In this document: positions 1-10,718 of the stretch, in pieces
Numbering within the stretch: position 1 is the stretch's first letter
Layout of the letters: every line of letters begins with the position of its first letter
Assembly (NCBI GenBank): GCA_014529385.2
Contig: CM043969.1
Span: forward strand, 69,140,676 to 69,204,675
Source of the DNA: Adiantum capillus-veneris
Lineage: Eukaryota; Streptophyta; Polypodiopsida; Polypodiales; Pteridaceae
DNA: 64,000 nt
Direction of reading: 5' to 3'
Made by a program: the position numbers and the translations under genes
The notes under the pieces: generated by a model
Database searches by the model: none
Told to the model about the DNA's origin: nothing
The model's input: the letters and a program-made list of their open reading frames with translations, nothing else

Positions 1-852
1 TTCGAGCTCGTTTTTGCTATAGGCATGCACACTAGGTGTTATGGGCCCTAGTCTTTAGCAAAGGCTTACTTGGAGCGGCATGAAAATTCATGAAGTTGAT
101 AGCTTACGAAGCATTTTACACCACATGTGCAATATCTCTATGATATTTAGTGTGGATCTACCAACCTACATACGAGTTGATGGTTCGGTATGGGTGGCTT
201 GTAGATAACAACTCACTACAATACTACCACTCTTGCCAAGACGGAAAGGCAATTGGTAAGTATTAATCTAGTGCTAAAGGATACACTATGAGCATACGGT
301 AGCAAAAAGCAACCCAAATGGAAAGATTATCTTTCTGGTTTGGAGTTTGTTTATCATGATGCAAAGCATGTTGCGACTAAGTTTAGTTCCTGCATGTTTA
401 TGTCATGTTTTCAACCTTGATCTCCGTTACGGTGGGGTTGCAAAAATGGCAGCAAGTCAAGGACTTCGTACACGCTGATGAGTTATGTCAGCAGGTGAAA
501 GTTGAGAAGATGTATTTCTAAATGCTCCAATTTCTCTAGAAGTCTGATTTTTGGTCATTCATCTAGACACCTCTTAGTAGTGGTAACTTGTTTACAATAC
601 TCAAGTGAGTTATAAATAGAGTCTACATACTATGTTGGATTTAAGCCAATTACATCAACATGTGCATAGGGATAACAATGTGGAAAATCAAGATGTTTCT
701 CTTGGTTTCATTGAACCTCCTATTGAATTGTGTATTGGCTACATGAACAGCTGGACCTTTGAGAGGTGCCACTCTGCAAAACATTAGTGTTCTTGAGAAG
801 ATATTACCACTTTTGTTTTCGAGGACGAAAACACTTCTCCAAGGGGAGAGTA
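1..852 (+). pseudogene. Decayed Ty3/gypsy integrase C-terminal region
   Basis: This is a relic of a Ty3/gypsy polyprotein. At about 290-470 the translation shows, across frame changes, a stretch resembling the post-catalytic part of gypsy integrases: K-K-Q-x-K-W-x-x-Y-L, then L-E-F-V-Y-H-D-A-K-H, then F-Q-P just before a stop, and S-P-L-R in another frame. At about 815-852 the sequence reads F-E-D-E-N followed by a GGGGAGAGTAATGTAATG-like segment, the usual purine-rich end of the coding region just before a 3' LTR. Stops and frameshifts occur throughout, so it is not functional. The family assignment rests on recognisable motifs only. Bases 1-270 look like the same element but are too degraded for domain calls. 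Confidence 0.5.
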
Positions 853-1310
853 ATGTAATGCCAAGGGCAAACTCAAGGGGGGGTCATGAACCAAGGCCAA
901 GGGCCGGATGCTAGATGTGGACAGGGGATTCTAAGTATGGATGGCCAACGGCCTATATTATGGGTAGGGTGAAGAATCCTTTATGGTAGCTCCCTCAGTC
1001 TTACAATACTCCTTGATCGAGAGAGAGCTCCTCCTTCTCCATGACTTCTCACATGCAACCTCCGCTAAATTTAGGACCACACCTTGCTTTTCTTAGAATA
1101 GCTCTGATATCGCTGCGAGACTAGGGAGTATGTAACCTATCTCACCTCCTAGTCTCTTTCCCCTTATATAGACAAACCCCCGAGCTCAATTTAGACTCGC
1201 CCTTGGCCTCTAGGCCCTTCGCTTGACATATGTTGTGAATAAGAAGGATATTCTTCTATTATGTAAGATTTTAGACATACAAAAATCCTCCTTATGTCTC
1301 CCACTGCAAG
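853..1310 (+). repeat. Possible 3' LTR remnant of the upstream gypsy relic
   Basis: This stretch starts with TGTAATGCCAAGGG directly after the purine-rich end of the gypsy relic. It contains a TATA-like CCCTTATATAGAC at about 1154-1166. Position and composition fit a 3' LTR, but no second copy is in the window and the right edge is not defined. Confidence 0.3.
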
Positions 1311-2789
1311 CATTTTTAATAAAAAAACTAGAAGGAACTCATTTCCTCTTCATTAGTCTATAAGGAGGATTCCCTCCAATCTCAATTGGCTCTAGGCTAA
1401 GCTGAGGAAAACAGTGTCCCCTATGTGTAGGGGTACCATTATCCCTCCTTAGCGCTTAGAATAAATATATATCACTTTTTTTAATACCTACAAAAGGCAA
1501 ATTAAGGGAGATTACACACTGCAAAATTCAAATGGGCCCTCGTCCATGGTCATATGAAAATGGGAGGTTGGGGAGTAATGTGTGTCGTTAAACATTGCCA
1601 TTGTAAAATAGATGAAAAGGGATGGATATTCTACGTCTTGATTGGTGAAGGGTAAATGGCTATGAGTGGACTCTAGTTGGGCAATGTTACTCCTCCATCC
1701 AGACAAGGCTCTGATTTGGTGCTTAGTTCTCTCCAAGAATGTTTTTTCTAACTACAAAGAAAAAGCATAAACTTAAACTCTCACAATTTTTAGGTCAAAA
1801 TTTGAAGGAGGTATGTTGCAACAATTTTGGATGCATTTGTTTGAGTGGAATTTTCTGGAGATGCTATTTCAGAAGGGAAGGAAAATGATGAGGGACTCTA
1901 AAGAAAAAGTAAAAAGTGCAGATAATTTTTCTGGTTGCGGAGATATTTGTGTATGTTGCACATCTCTCTCTCTCTTACACGCAAGAGGGATTTGCCAGGT
2001 GTGTGTATTTGGGTTTGCACATAGACGACACAGAGGGGAAGGAAGCGACGATGAAATGGGCGATGCAACAGGATAGAGGGGGAATCGAGGACCGGGAGTA
2101 GGCGTGCAAGAGAGAGGGTAGTTTTTGGAGCAGTGTGCATGGCTGCTATAGGCAGGCTTGCGCATGCCACTTCTCTCTGCCATGAACCCGTTGCAAGTTA
2201 GCTATGTGCAGGTTCCATGTTGCACCATGCACTCTGATGATCCAGAGCTCGCGTAGATTGAATCAGCTTCGCCATGGCCTCCAGTCTCTTTCTTTCTCGA
2301 ACTCTCCCATCATACAGTGAGGGGTGTGCTTCCTCTGCAAGGCCATGTAGGCCTCTTCTCTCTCGCACGAACGTGCTGTAGGGCAGCTCCGTACAGGCGT
2401 CTTTGCACTGGGCCTTTGTAGGGTAGCTAAGTGTAGGCTGGAGGCAGTGGGGAATATGGGAGGAGCGCGCAGAGGGGACTGAGAGCGGTCGATGGACGAG
2501 GGCTATAGGGAGGGGAGGAAAGGGACGCGGAGTAGTGCATGGAGGGGACTTGGGAATGGAGGTCAAGCTAAGATAGGGAGTAATCTTAGTAGATTCCACT
2601 TAATACAAATGCAATAGACCTAGTATATGAAGGATATAGGGGTGGTCGCAAGACAACCTATAGCATATTATTGGTTTTTACCATGGAAAGCTTAGAACCT
2701 AGCCCATATTTTGCAATTTCTCTAGGCTAGTGTGATGTGATACCATTGGTGTCCAGACTGCAACTAGTAAGAGACGGCATCTCATGAGT
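1311..2789. other. No recognisable gene
   Basis: Short open frames exist here on both strands, including a roughly 130-codon minus-strand frame at 2198-2599. None shows a domain, a biased composition or splice context that I can support. I read it as intergenic or old repeat DNA. Confidence 0.4.
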
Positions 2790-2975
2790 ACCATTGTTTG
2801 GAAAAAACCTTTATCCCAAACATACACAAACCCCTCTAAGCCAATCCTTAAGTGGAAATTTTGTAAATTAAACTATATTTTTATCTATATTTACACATTT
2901 TTTTTGCAAAATCCAAGCGAGAAATTTTCCCTTGATGACAGGTTCAAGGCTAAGCTGAGACACATTCTGTGAACT
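2790..2975 (+). mobile_element. Diverged copy of the intron-1 MITE
   Basis: This segment parallels the MITE at 3996-4210. It starts with ATTGTTTGGAAAAAACC, shares an AT-rich body containing TTTACACATTTTTTT, and ends with AGCTGAGACACATTCTGTGAAC against AGCTGAGACACATTTTTCCCGAACAC in the other copy. It is older and lacks a clear target-site duplication, so the edges are approximate. Confidence 0.4.
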
Positions 2976-3520
2976 CTGCTAGTGACACTAGTCTCATTAG
3001 GCAGTCGATGGTGCAAAGGGGCATAATGGGCGATATCGTAATGTGTAAGAGGGTGGTCTCATATGCTTGATAATTTGGAGGAACTTACAAAAAGAAGGGC
3101 CCTTCAAAAAGCGTTGCCACGACCACATATAGTGGAAAAAACGCAACAGCCACTGGTTCATGGCCTGCCGTTACATGCACGACAAACATAAGCATAACGA
3201 CGTGGAGACTCTTGACCACCCTATCAAGTGGTCGAGCTATCTGCTAACCGTGAGGCGAATGCAAGTAAGCGATACCATTTGGCAATACCACTATCGAGTG
3301 TATGTGCCCGCAACTCTGAGTTAGAAGGCTAGATAGAGACGGTTTTAGATGGTTTATGGGAAGACCGTCTAAGCAGCCTAGGTGTAAGTGTGAACTCAAA
3401 ACACGAGATAAGAATGAGAAAGAAAGGTAGCAAATGGCTTTTTGTGGCTGTTGTAGGCCTAGCCCAGTGCCGCCCATTTTGTTAGTGAGGTGTCACCTCC
3501 GACGCGTCGAGAGAGGGAGA
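2976..3520. other. Upstream flank of the PRXL2-like gene
   Basis: No coding segment is supported here. The stretch lies directly upstream of the transcribed part of the PRXL2-like gene and may hold its promoter, but I cannot point to a convincing TATA or initiator element. Confidence 0.3.
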
Positions 3521-3799
3521 CGTGTATAGTTCTTGTGTGTGTGCGGCGTGCGCGTCCGTGCGTGTGTGTGGACACTATTTGTGCGGGTCTTTCCAGCCAG
3601 GAGTTCTAGCATTCGCAGCAGCAGCAGCAATTTCTCTTACTTTCCTCCCTACAGCACGCTCCTCATTACAACCAGGTGAGTGTGTGTGTGTGTACACGCG
3701 CACACGCGCATTCGTGCGTGTGTGTGTGAGAGAGAGAGAGAGGTTTTTGTTGGCGCTTTTCTGCCTGAGGTGCTATCCCGTTGTGCCATATCAACAGCT
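3521..3799 (+). promoter_or_regulatory. Probable 5' leader of the PRXL2-like gene, rich in GT/GA microsatellite
   Basis: The 280 bases before the start codon contain several short GT-alternating tracts (about 3535-3570 and 3680-3730), a GCA triplet run near 3620 and a (GA) tract near 3728. They end in CAACAGCTATGGC, a favourable plant start context with G at +4. The frame upstream of the ATG is open but low-complexity, which is why I place the start at 3800. The transcription start is not determined. Confidence 0.4.
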
Positions 3800-6700
3800 A
3801 TGGCATCGGAAAAGGGATCAACAACCGTAGCTGATGCCATAAAGGACATAGAACTCGAGAAGGTGCAAGGTCCCTCTGATGCGAAGTCTGTCAAAGTTGG
3901 CTCTTTCTGGCAAGATCAGGTGCACGTTACTCTTTGCTAGTTGTGAATTTGCGCTAGCTTTTGTTTACACTGTGATGTGAACGCTTGCTTGGAAATAGTG
4001 TCCGGGAAAAATCATTATTTTAAACATATACAATTCCTTTCCTTGAATTTGCCAAGAGGAAAATTTTAAAACTTACGTGTATTTTTGGAGTTTTTACACT
4101 ATTTTTCTCTACTTTGGGGCGGAATTTATCCTTTTCCCCTTGCCCTCAACTGGCATTTTGTAATTGAAAATGGCACGATATTGAGCTGAGACACATTTTT
4201 CCCGAACACTGCTTGGAAACGGCTTGTGCTTAGAGAGAGAGGATTGATGAGTGTATGTGTCCTTCATAGGGGAGGCACCGATTTGGTAGTTACTTAAGTT
4301 TGTCGTTGACATTGTTGAGGATGAAGATTGATGGAGGAGCATGGAGATTAAAGCTGTCAATCGTAAGAATAATTGGTGAAAAGAGCCAGTGTGGTAGTTA
4401 TGATTGTGATTTGGGTACATGGATGTTTGGATACAATCACGGACATGTACATATGAAGAGGGGTGATTTATGTGAACTCGGAGTTAGTGGTGGTACCAAA
4501 AAATAATGGGTTTGCAGTTGGCCTAGTCATAGTATTGCAATTATGGTATAATACCACACTCTTCAATATCATGACTTCCTATTATGCATGTCTACAGAAC
4601 TTTTCCAGTAATTAGTTGGCTCCATTATCACAAAATAGAGCAAGTTAACACTAGTTTGGTAACATAACAGCGCATAAAAGTGTTCTTTTAGGGTTTTGGA
4701 CAAAAATTCAATACTCCTTGTATATGTTTCACTAAATATTATCACCTCCTTTCAACTGGCTTGTGCTAGCTTAATGGTGTTGCAATGGAGTTATGACTAT
4801 TTATAAAGTTAAGTATTGTTACATGAGCTTGATCAAACGAAAAACTTGGCTTCCACATTGTGGCCATCACAGTCTCTTTGAAAAGTATGCACTTAAAGTT
4901 AAATTGGTATTGTATGCCTAGGTTTGGACCTAAGCTATAGGTTGATCATGGTAAAATGAAAGGAATTGAGCAATATTTGACATGATACATTTCTAACACA
5001 AAATGAGTCCCATTTTTGTAAAATGGATTTTTTCTCGACTGTGTCGTTAGCTATTGGGAGTAATAGGTGCCCCAAAACTCAAGGAAGATGCAATATATAA
5101 TGATAAGTCTATATGTACAATCAAACTTGCCTTTCTATTGCAACTATTGCATACACATTGCCAAAAAATCGATCAAAGTGTGAAATTTGTCCATAAATTT
5201 GTATGGCATGATTTTCATAAATAGGCAATAGAGTATCCATGCATTAGAAGCATTTGAAAACCTTTACAATGACAAAAGCTACTTATGTAACACCCTAGAA
5301 CGCATTAAGAAGTGTTTTAGGGTGATCTATGGCCAAAGTTATGAGTAATGTACAAAAACAGCCCATGTTTTTTGGCACAGTTTAGGTTGGAAAATACTCA
5401 TGAAAGACAATGCTAGAGGTGGATTCCATAGCCCAAAAAAATTTTAAATTTTTTTAAGGTCATAAGCTATCTTTGTGGATATCAAACACATCTCATTGGC
5501 ATCTCTTGTAGTAATTCTAGTAAATTGCTTGGTTAAGAGGACAGAAAAGTGTCATGTTACCAATTTAGTGTTGATGGACTCCAAAGTTGGTTATGTGGCC
5601 TTGAACTAAGAATGGAGGCTATTAAATTATAACCTTTAACTATCAATGATGATCATAATGTAGAGTCAAGTTTTCCTTTGCAACCTCATGATGCCTTTTA
5701 AATTGTGCTCTGTGAAGTGAAGCTTTTTTTCTGCACACTTTACCCTTTCTTATAGGGATGACATTCATGTTTGGCTTGCGCTTTTGTTTTATTGAGCTTG
5801 TGATTCAGTTTTTTGTCTGCTTGCTTTGCACCTCTTTACATATCTTTGTGTGGCTTGAAGTGATATGTTGGGAGTGTGTGCGCTTTCTAACTAATGTCAA
5901 GGATTCAGCTAAGTTTAAAAAACAATTTGGGCTGATGTATTATTTTTACCAATGCTTTGGAATGGGCGTGTATGATGTAAGGCTAATATTGCTGGAAAAT
6001 CAATAAAGTTTTTGGTTTTTGTGTTTTTATTTAAACAGACCGTAGTTATTCATGTTTTGCGGAGGTTTGGATGCAAGCTATGCAGACACAATGCTTTGGA
6101 GCTGCAGAAGATTGTTCCCACACTCGAGGCCCACAATGTTCGTGTTGTTTCTGTTGGTATGTCCTCTACAAGTCTTCAAGGAATGTGATGTTGGGGTGTC
6201 TTGTTTTGAGTTGAACTTGCATTCCCGATGTTGATGTTATTGGAATCAATGCTACGTGCAAACTCGCTTGCATGGTCATGAGAATGTTTGCAAACAGTTG
6301 CAGCATGCCTAGCATGTGTCTGCATTTGTCAACCTTACAGGATGAATGTTGGGTTATGCGCGACATAACATGAGTACATTGGATGCATTTTTCTGCAAAC
6401 TTGGCATTCTCAATCAAAAATGCTGGAATGCAACAAATTCTTTGAACTATGATTGCTATGAGAAGGATATTTAGGAAAGGTTTTAAACCGGTGTTTCCTC
6501 TTGCATAAATCTTTAATGTAAATGCAAAGGGCACTTAACATAATAGATGCCTCTGCGTAATTAGGAGCTTTTGCAGTTCTTTCAAGGCAAGAGCAATTAA
6601 GAGGTGTAAGCATTTACAGATTTCGACAGAGAAGCTCATGAATGTTGAATTGTTTGATCATGTGGTATGAAGGAATCTTGACTGCATTTTTTAATTTTTT

Positions 6701-6931
6701 CTAATATCCCTGACTTGCTATGCAGGAATTGAGAAACTTGGTGTTGAGGAGTTCCAACAGGGTGGCTTTTGGGATAGAGAGCTTTACATTGATAATGGCA
6801 AGAAGATTCACCAGGCACTTAGCATAAAATCAGTAGGGATTCTTAGCACAGCCAAGATGCTTTTTGATGTGAAGGATGCTTTGAAGAAAGTCAGTGTTCC
6901 CGGAAACTTGAAGGGTGATGGACGGTGAGTA

Positions 6932-6987
<56 letters not shown>

Positions 6988-7274
6988 AAGGTTCCTGTGA
7001 TACTGGAAATTCGCTTCTTCTTCTTCGTTCCCTCTCTGGACATAACCTTTTTATCACACACTCATTCGTGTGCTTGTGTGTTGGTTGCTTTCTTTGCAGA
7101 CAATTGGGTGCAACTTTTGTGATTGCAAAGGGAGGGACAATGCTAATGGATCACAGGCAGAAAGATTTTGCCGATCATCCATCTTCGCAGTCCATTCTCG
7201 AGGCTTGTGGGGTTGATCAAAAGGACTTCCCCAGCAACTTAAACAGTGAACCTGAAAACGTAGTGTGCAATTGA
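3800..7274 (+). CDS. PRXL2 / AhpC-TSA antioxidant-like protein (thioredoxin fold), four exons
   Basis: The exons are 3800-3919, 6039-6156, 6726-6924 and 7100-7274. All junctions are GT-AG and phases match, giving 203 codons plus TGA. Exon 2 encodes beta-strand and helix residues with the motif R-R-F-G-C-K-L-C-R; the C-x-x-C is the presumed redox site of the peroxiredoxin-like 2 (FAM213/PRXL2) and AhpC/TSA antioxidant families. Exon 3 carries G-I-E-K-L-G, a G-G-F-W-D-R-E-L-Y strand and K-S-V-G-I-L-S-T-A-K. Exon 4 carries Q-L-G-A-T-F-V-I and a D-H-R-Q-K-D-F-A-D-H-P segment, matching the family order. No signal peptide or membrane segment is visible, so a cytosolic redox role is inferred. An AATAAA at 7375 is a plausible poly(A) signal. 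Introns are 2119, 569 and 175 bases; a long (CT)n lies just after the exon-3 donor. A decayed duplicate follows at 8232. I am confident of the fold and gene model; the substrate is unknown. Confidence 0.85.
3996..4210. mobile_element. MITE with about 15-bp terminal inverted repeats and a 9-bp target duplication, in intron 1
   Basis: The left end reads AGTGTCCGGGAAAAAT (from 3997) and the right end ATTTTTCCCGAACACT (to 4210). These are inverted repeats with one mismatch. The flanks GCTTGGAAA at 3987-3995 and 4211-4219 are an exact 9-bp direct repeat. A 9-bp duplication on a short AT-rich non-coding element is typical of Mutator-like MITEs. The duplicated gene copy near 8435 has a single CGCTTGCTTGG site without the element, which defines an empty site. 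Related sequence is seen at 2790-2975 and, reversed, at 41091-41200. Confidence 0.8.
6934..6984 (+). repeat. (CT)n microsatellite directly after the exon-3 splice donor
   Basis: About 25 CT units begin nine bases after the GTGAGT donor of exon 3. The duplicate pseudogene has a (CT)n at the same place (10628-10662), so the tract predates the duplication. Confidence 0.95.
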
Positions 7275-7374
7275 AAGCTCTCTTGCTGAGATACCTTGAT
7301 TATTCCGCATAGTTTTGGTGATCTAGCAAAGAGGAGTGACAGAAAAGTACTGTGTACAAAGTACGTGCTTGTAA

Positions 7375-7380
7375 AATAAA
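7375..7380 (+). terminator. Putative polyadenylation signal of the PRXL2-like gene
   Basis: AATAAA lies 101 bases after the stop codon, within the normal distance for a plant 3' UTR. There is no direct evidence of use. Confidence 0.4.
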
Positions 7381-7449
7381 GAATTCGACTTTTCCTGATG
7401 CGCAAAGTTTGCTTTAGGTACTTTTGTCAAGGAACTAGTGTAAATTTAC

Positions 7450-7600
7450 TTCAAGACATTGTTGTGCAATGGTTCAATTGGTAAAGGTACTTTATTACTC
7501 CCTTCAAGGTTGGTTCTAGCCCTTGGAGGTCTATCCCGATTAATACACCCCTCGGGAGGTAATTCGTGCGTTATGGGATTCTAAAAGGAGAAGTACCATA
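7450..7600 (+). mobile_element. Possible tRNA-derived SINE head with A-box and B-box
   Basis: TGGTTCAATTGGTAAAGG (about 7469-7486) resembles a pol III A-box. GGTTGGTTCTAGCCC about 40 bases downstream resembles the GGTTCRANNCC B-box. The spacing fits a tRNA-related SINE. The anticodon region does not fold into a recognisable tRNA, and I see neither a clear tail nor a target duplication. Confidence 0.35.
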
Positions 7601-8231
7601 TTATGCTTTTTGTAACAGACAAGAAATGTAAACAAGGATTATGGCAGTACCTACTTTATCAAGTATTGGTGTAGTAATGAAGATAAGCTATCAGTTTTAA
7701 TGTCTCCTTCCTCGTGTATTACATGTAGTGACAATATATATGAAAACTATTTGATGCTGTACAGAATGTGGTGCACCGTCTGTTTTTCTTTGGGTCATTA
7801 GTATATTGTAAGGGGTCACTTGCTTTATCATGCAAACCATGTACCTAGATACACTGAAACCTCGATTTGAGGTTGGAGCTAATGAAAAAAAAACTATTTA
7901 CACAATAATGATGTTGATCACTTAGCTTAATGGTGAAGTGTCATGACCATGTCTGATTATAGGTGTTATTAGGGTGGGTTCAGATGAGGGTGGTGGTAGC
8001 TCTCCAGCTTTTCATTGCCTCCGCTCGCGCTGCTCATTGCCAAGCCCCTCGCTGGATGCTCATTAACAGTGAGCGCTGTGGGCCATGCTTCTGGCTGCTC
8101 TCTCCTTCGCGCCCAGAAGTGGGCAGAAGGCATGTTGCCCATTTTAGTAGTGGACCCGGAGAGCGTGCTCTTCTTCACCTCCAATGACTGAATGCCATAG
8201 GTAGATTGGTTATGCCCTTACCTCAACATCT
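7601..8231. other. Spacer between the PRXL2-like gene and its decayed duplicate
   Basis: No gene is supported here. The GC-richer part at 7963-8190 has open frames on both strands but no recognisable domain. It sits where the promoter and leader of the duplicated copy would be expected. Confidence 0.4.
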
Positions 8232-9393
8232 ATGGCATCGGAAAAGGGATCAACAACCGTAGCTGGTGCCATACTGGATATAGCACTCGATACAGGATAT
8301 AGATCTTGAGAAGTGGTCTGATGTAAATTCTGTCAAAGTTGGCTCTTTTTGGCAAGATCAGGTGCAGCATGGCCGTTTGCTAGTTGTGAATTTTTGCTCT
8401 CCATGTTTTGTTTACACCGATATGAACACGCTTGCTTGGAGAAGACGTTCTATTGCTTGTGCTTATAAATGGAGAATTGATGAGTGCATGTGGATCCTTC
8501 ATGGGATATGTTGATGTTGCAGTCACTTAAAATTTTGTGACATTGTTGATGGGAGGATACGGAGACAACATTCTGTGAGTTGAAAGCATACTTGGTGAAA
8601 TGCGAGGGACTTTAAGATGTCTATCTGGTGTATGGATGTTTGCAAGTAGTGGATACAAACATGAACATGTATGCTTGAAGAGGGGATTCTTTGGGGGGGA
8701 TGGGGGAGGGCAAGGAAGACAAAACAATTTTATGGACCCCAAAATTTGGTTTTCTGGTAGAAGCATGAAGGCTTTTAAACATGACCTTACTGATCAATGG
8801 TGATTACAGTTTAAACCTCCTCTTGGTGCCCTTAGTGAGTTCAAGCTCTTTTTCTGCACAGTTTATATGTTCGTGCATCTCGTCTGGTGCTTGCTTTTGT
8901 GTTATTTAGCTCGTGGTCCTGTTTGTTTTGGCCTGATTTGAATCCCATTACCATATCTTTGTGTCATTTAAGTGATGAGGGCTGATCATTTGATTGCCTG
9001 TATTTCACAAGAAAATTTACAAATTTTCTCGTATAGGACAGCAGAATCTTTTACAATGTTTTTCATACAATGCACCGCCGGCCCTTTCCCCGTCCCATGT
9101 TTCTATGTCCTTAGTATGCCTCTATTTGAGAGACAATTAGCCTTCCTGGACCTCTCTTTCATTACCTATAATCTTGGCTAGCCATACTGGATGCAATACA
9201 AAGGCTACAGCATGCAAGGGTGAATGCATCATATTCCGTCTACCTACACCAATATCCTTAATCCTTTGCATACATCTTGAAAGCAGTCCTTCACACCCTC
9301 AATAATATGATCAGTCATCTCATATGTAGCCCATGATCGTACCTTCTCTATCCAAGACAAAGGATCTTTAGAAAAGGTATCATTTGTCAAACC

Positions 9394-9480
9394 GGGCCGG
9401 CGGTCCCCTATCCCCAATCGTACCTAGCTAGGTATGCGGGCCGGCGGTCCTATGCCCCCAATCGTATCTAGCTAAGTATG
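9394..9480. repeat. Two direct 44-bp units with an internal palindrome
   Basis: The unit GGGCCGGCGGTCC...CCCCAATCGTACC...GGTATGC occurs at 9394-9437 and 9438-9480. Each unit ends around the palindrome TACCTAGCTAGGTA or its one-base variant. The same unit occurs twice in inverted orientation inside the fold-back at 43730-43885, so it is a dispersed repeat family. Confidence 0.75.
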
Positions 9481-10277
9481 GGAATTATTGTGAGAATTGG
9501 TCCAAAACTTCTTGTGTTTGTTTTACAAATGCTTTTGAATGGTCATGTAAGGAAACTCGATAAAGTTGTTTTCTGTGTACTTCTGAAAACATATTGTGGT
9601 CTATTCATGTTGTGCGAAGGTTTGGATGCAAGCTATGCAGATACAATGCCTTGGAGCTGCAGAAGATTGTTCCCATACTCGAGGCCCACAATGTTTGCGT
9701 TGTTGCTATTGGGATGTCCCATACAAGGCTTCAGACTTTTAAGGAATGTGATGTTGACTACCTGCAAACTCTCTTGCAGTCCTGATGTTTATGTTGCTGG
9801 AATGAAGCTACCTGCAAACTCGCTTGCATGGTCATGGGAATGTAGGCAAACAATTGCAGCATGCCTGTATGTGCAAACCATATGGAATGAATTCTTTTAA
9901 GTGAGTTATGCGACGATAACATAAGTAATTTGATGCATTTTTCTGCAAACTTGGCATTCTCGAATACGAATGCTCAAATGCAACAAATTGTTGGAGCTAT
10001 GATTACTATGGCGATGGAAAGGATAGCTAGACAAGGTGTTAACAGCAGGTGTTCCCTCTTTCATAGATCTTGAATGGAAATGGAAAGGGATAACAGACTT
10101 CTGCAAAATTAGGAGCTTGTGCAACTGTTTTTCCACGGCTTGCTGAGAGTAATTAAGAGGTGTAAGCGAAAGCCCTAATTGGCCATGCAGGCATCGAGAA
10201 ACTTGGCGATAGGGAATTGTACATTCATAACGGCAAGAAGATAAAATCACTAGGGATTCTTAGCACAGCCAAGATGA

Positions 10278-10426
10278 TTTTTTTTTTTTTTTGAGAAAAC
10301 AAGAATTGGTATTAAAAGGGTGAAGTATTTCAACAGTGCCTCGCAGGAGGGAAGAGAGGCATCCCAACAAATTACAAAGCCAAACATGAATATATCATCT
10401 TAAGTCTATCAGGGGAGTAAAATGAA
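10278..10426 (-). mobile_element. Short non-LTR retroposon insertion with 16-bp target duplication
   Basis: A T15 run at 10278-10292, followed by GAGAAAACAAGAATTGG and about 130 bases of non-coding sequence, interrupts exon 3 of the PRXL2 pseudogene. AGCACAGCCAAGATGA lies at 10262-10277 and again at 10427-10442, a perfect 16-bp duplication. Read on the minus strand the insert ends in poly(A), as expected for a LINE 3' end or a SINE. Confidence 0.75.
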
Positions 10427-10591
10427 AGCACAGCCAAGATGATTTTTGATGTGAAGGATGCTGCCAAGAAAGCGAGGCGTCCCAACAAATTACAAAGCCA
10501 AACATGAATACATCATCTTAAGTCTATCAGGGGAGTAAAATGAAAGCACGGCCAAGATGATTTTTGATGTGAAGGATGCTGCCAAGAAAGC
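10356..10591. repeat. 118-bp tandem duplication in the PRXL2 pseudogene
   Basis: Bases 10356-10473 and 10474-10591 are two near-identical 118-bp units that differ at only a few bases. Each unit contains the end of the retroposon insert plus part of pseudo-exon 3 (ending GCCAAGAAAGC). The duplication is therefore younger than the retroposon. Confidence 0.9.
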
Positions 10592-10625
10592 CACAAGTTT
10601 CTGGCAAAACGGGAAAGGTGAATAC

Positions 10626-10627
<2 letters not shown>

Positions 10628-10662
<35 letters not shown>
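10628..10662 (+). repeat. (CT)n microsatellite in the PRXL2 pseudogene
   Basis: A CT tract about 35 bases long lies just after the former exon-3 donor. It is orthologous in position to 6934-6984 of the intact copy. Confidence 0.95.
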
Positions 10663-10668
<6 letters not shown>

Positions 10669-10718
10669 GTTTTTCTTTTTATTTTCGGTGCTCAGACATT
10701 GTATTTGATTTGCGGCAT

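Larger units (their letters stand above)
8232..10625 (+). pseudogene. Decayed duplicate of the PRXL2-like gene (exons 1-3)
   Basis: Exon 1 is recognisable at 8232-8359 with the same first 15 codons, then an insertion/substitution tract that brings in stops before the conserved F-W-Q-D-Q end and GT donor. Exon 2 (about 9591-9712) keeps R-R-F-G-C-K-L-C-R. Its acceptor AG has become AT, there is a 1-bp insertion near its start, and the donor GT has become GG. Exon 3 (from about 10190) keeps G-I-E-K-L-G and S-L-G-I-L-S-T-A-K but lacks two blocks, and its end is broken by a retroposon and a tandem duplication. The donor GGTGAATAC and (CT)n follow. Exon 4 is missing; element A starts in what was intron 3. 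The intron-1 sequence is also shared with the functional copy, so this is a genomic duplication, not a processed copy. Confidence 0.85.

Noticed and set aside
2198-2599. Minus-strand 133-codon ORF rich in Pro and Ser
   Set aside because: It has no domain, no splice or promoter context, and sits next to old repeat sequence. Composition alone is not enough.
5285-5400. TGTAACACCCTAGAACGC at 5285 as the start of a solo LTR in intron 1
   Set aside because: The start resembles some gypsy LTRs, but I find no matching end, target duplication or second copy.
7469-7520. A genuine tRNA gene
   Set aside because: A-box- and B-box-like motifs are present, but no cloverleaf with acceptor and anticodon stems can be drawn.
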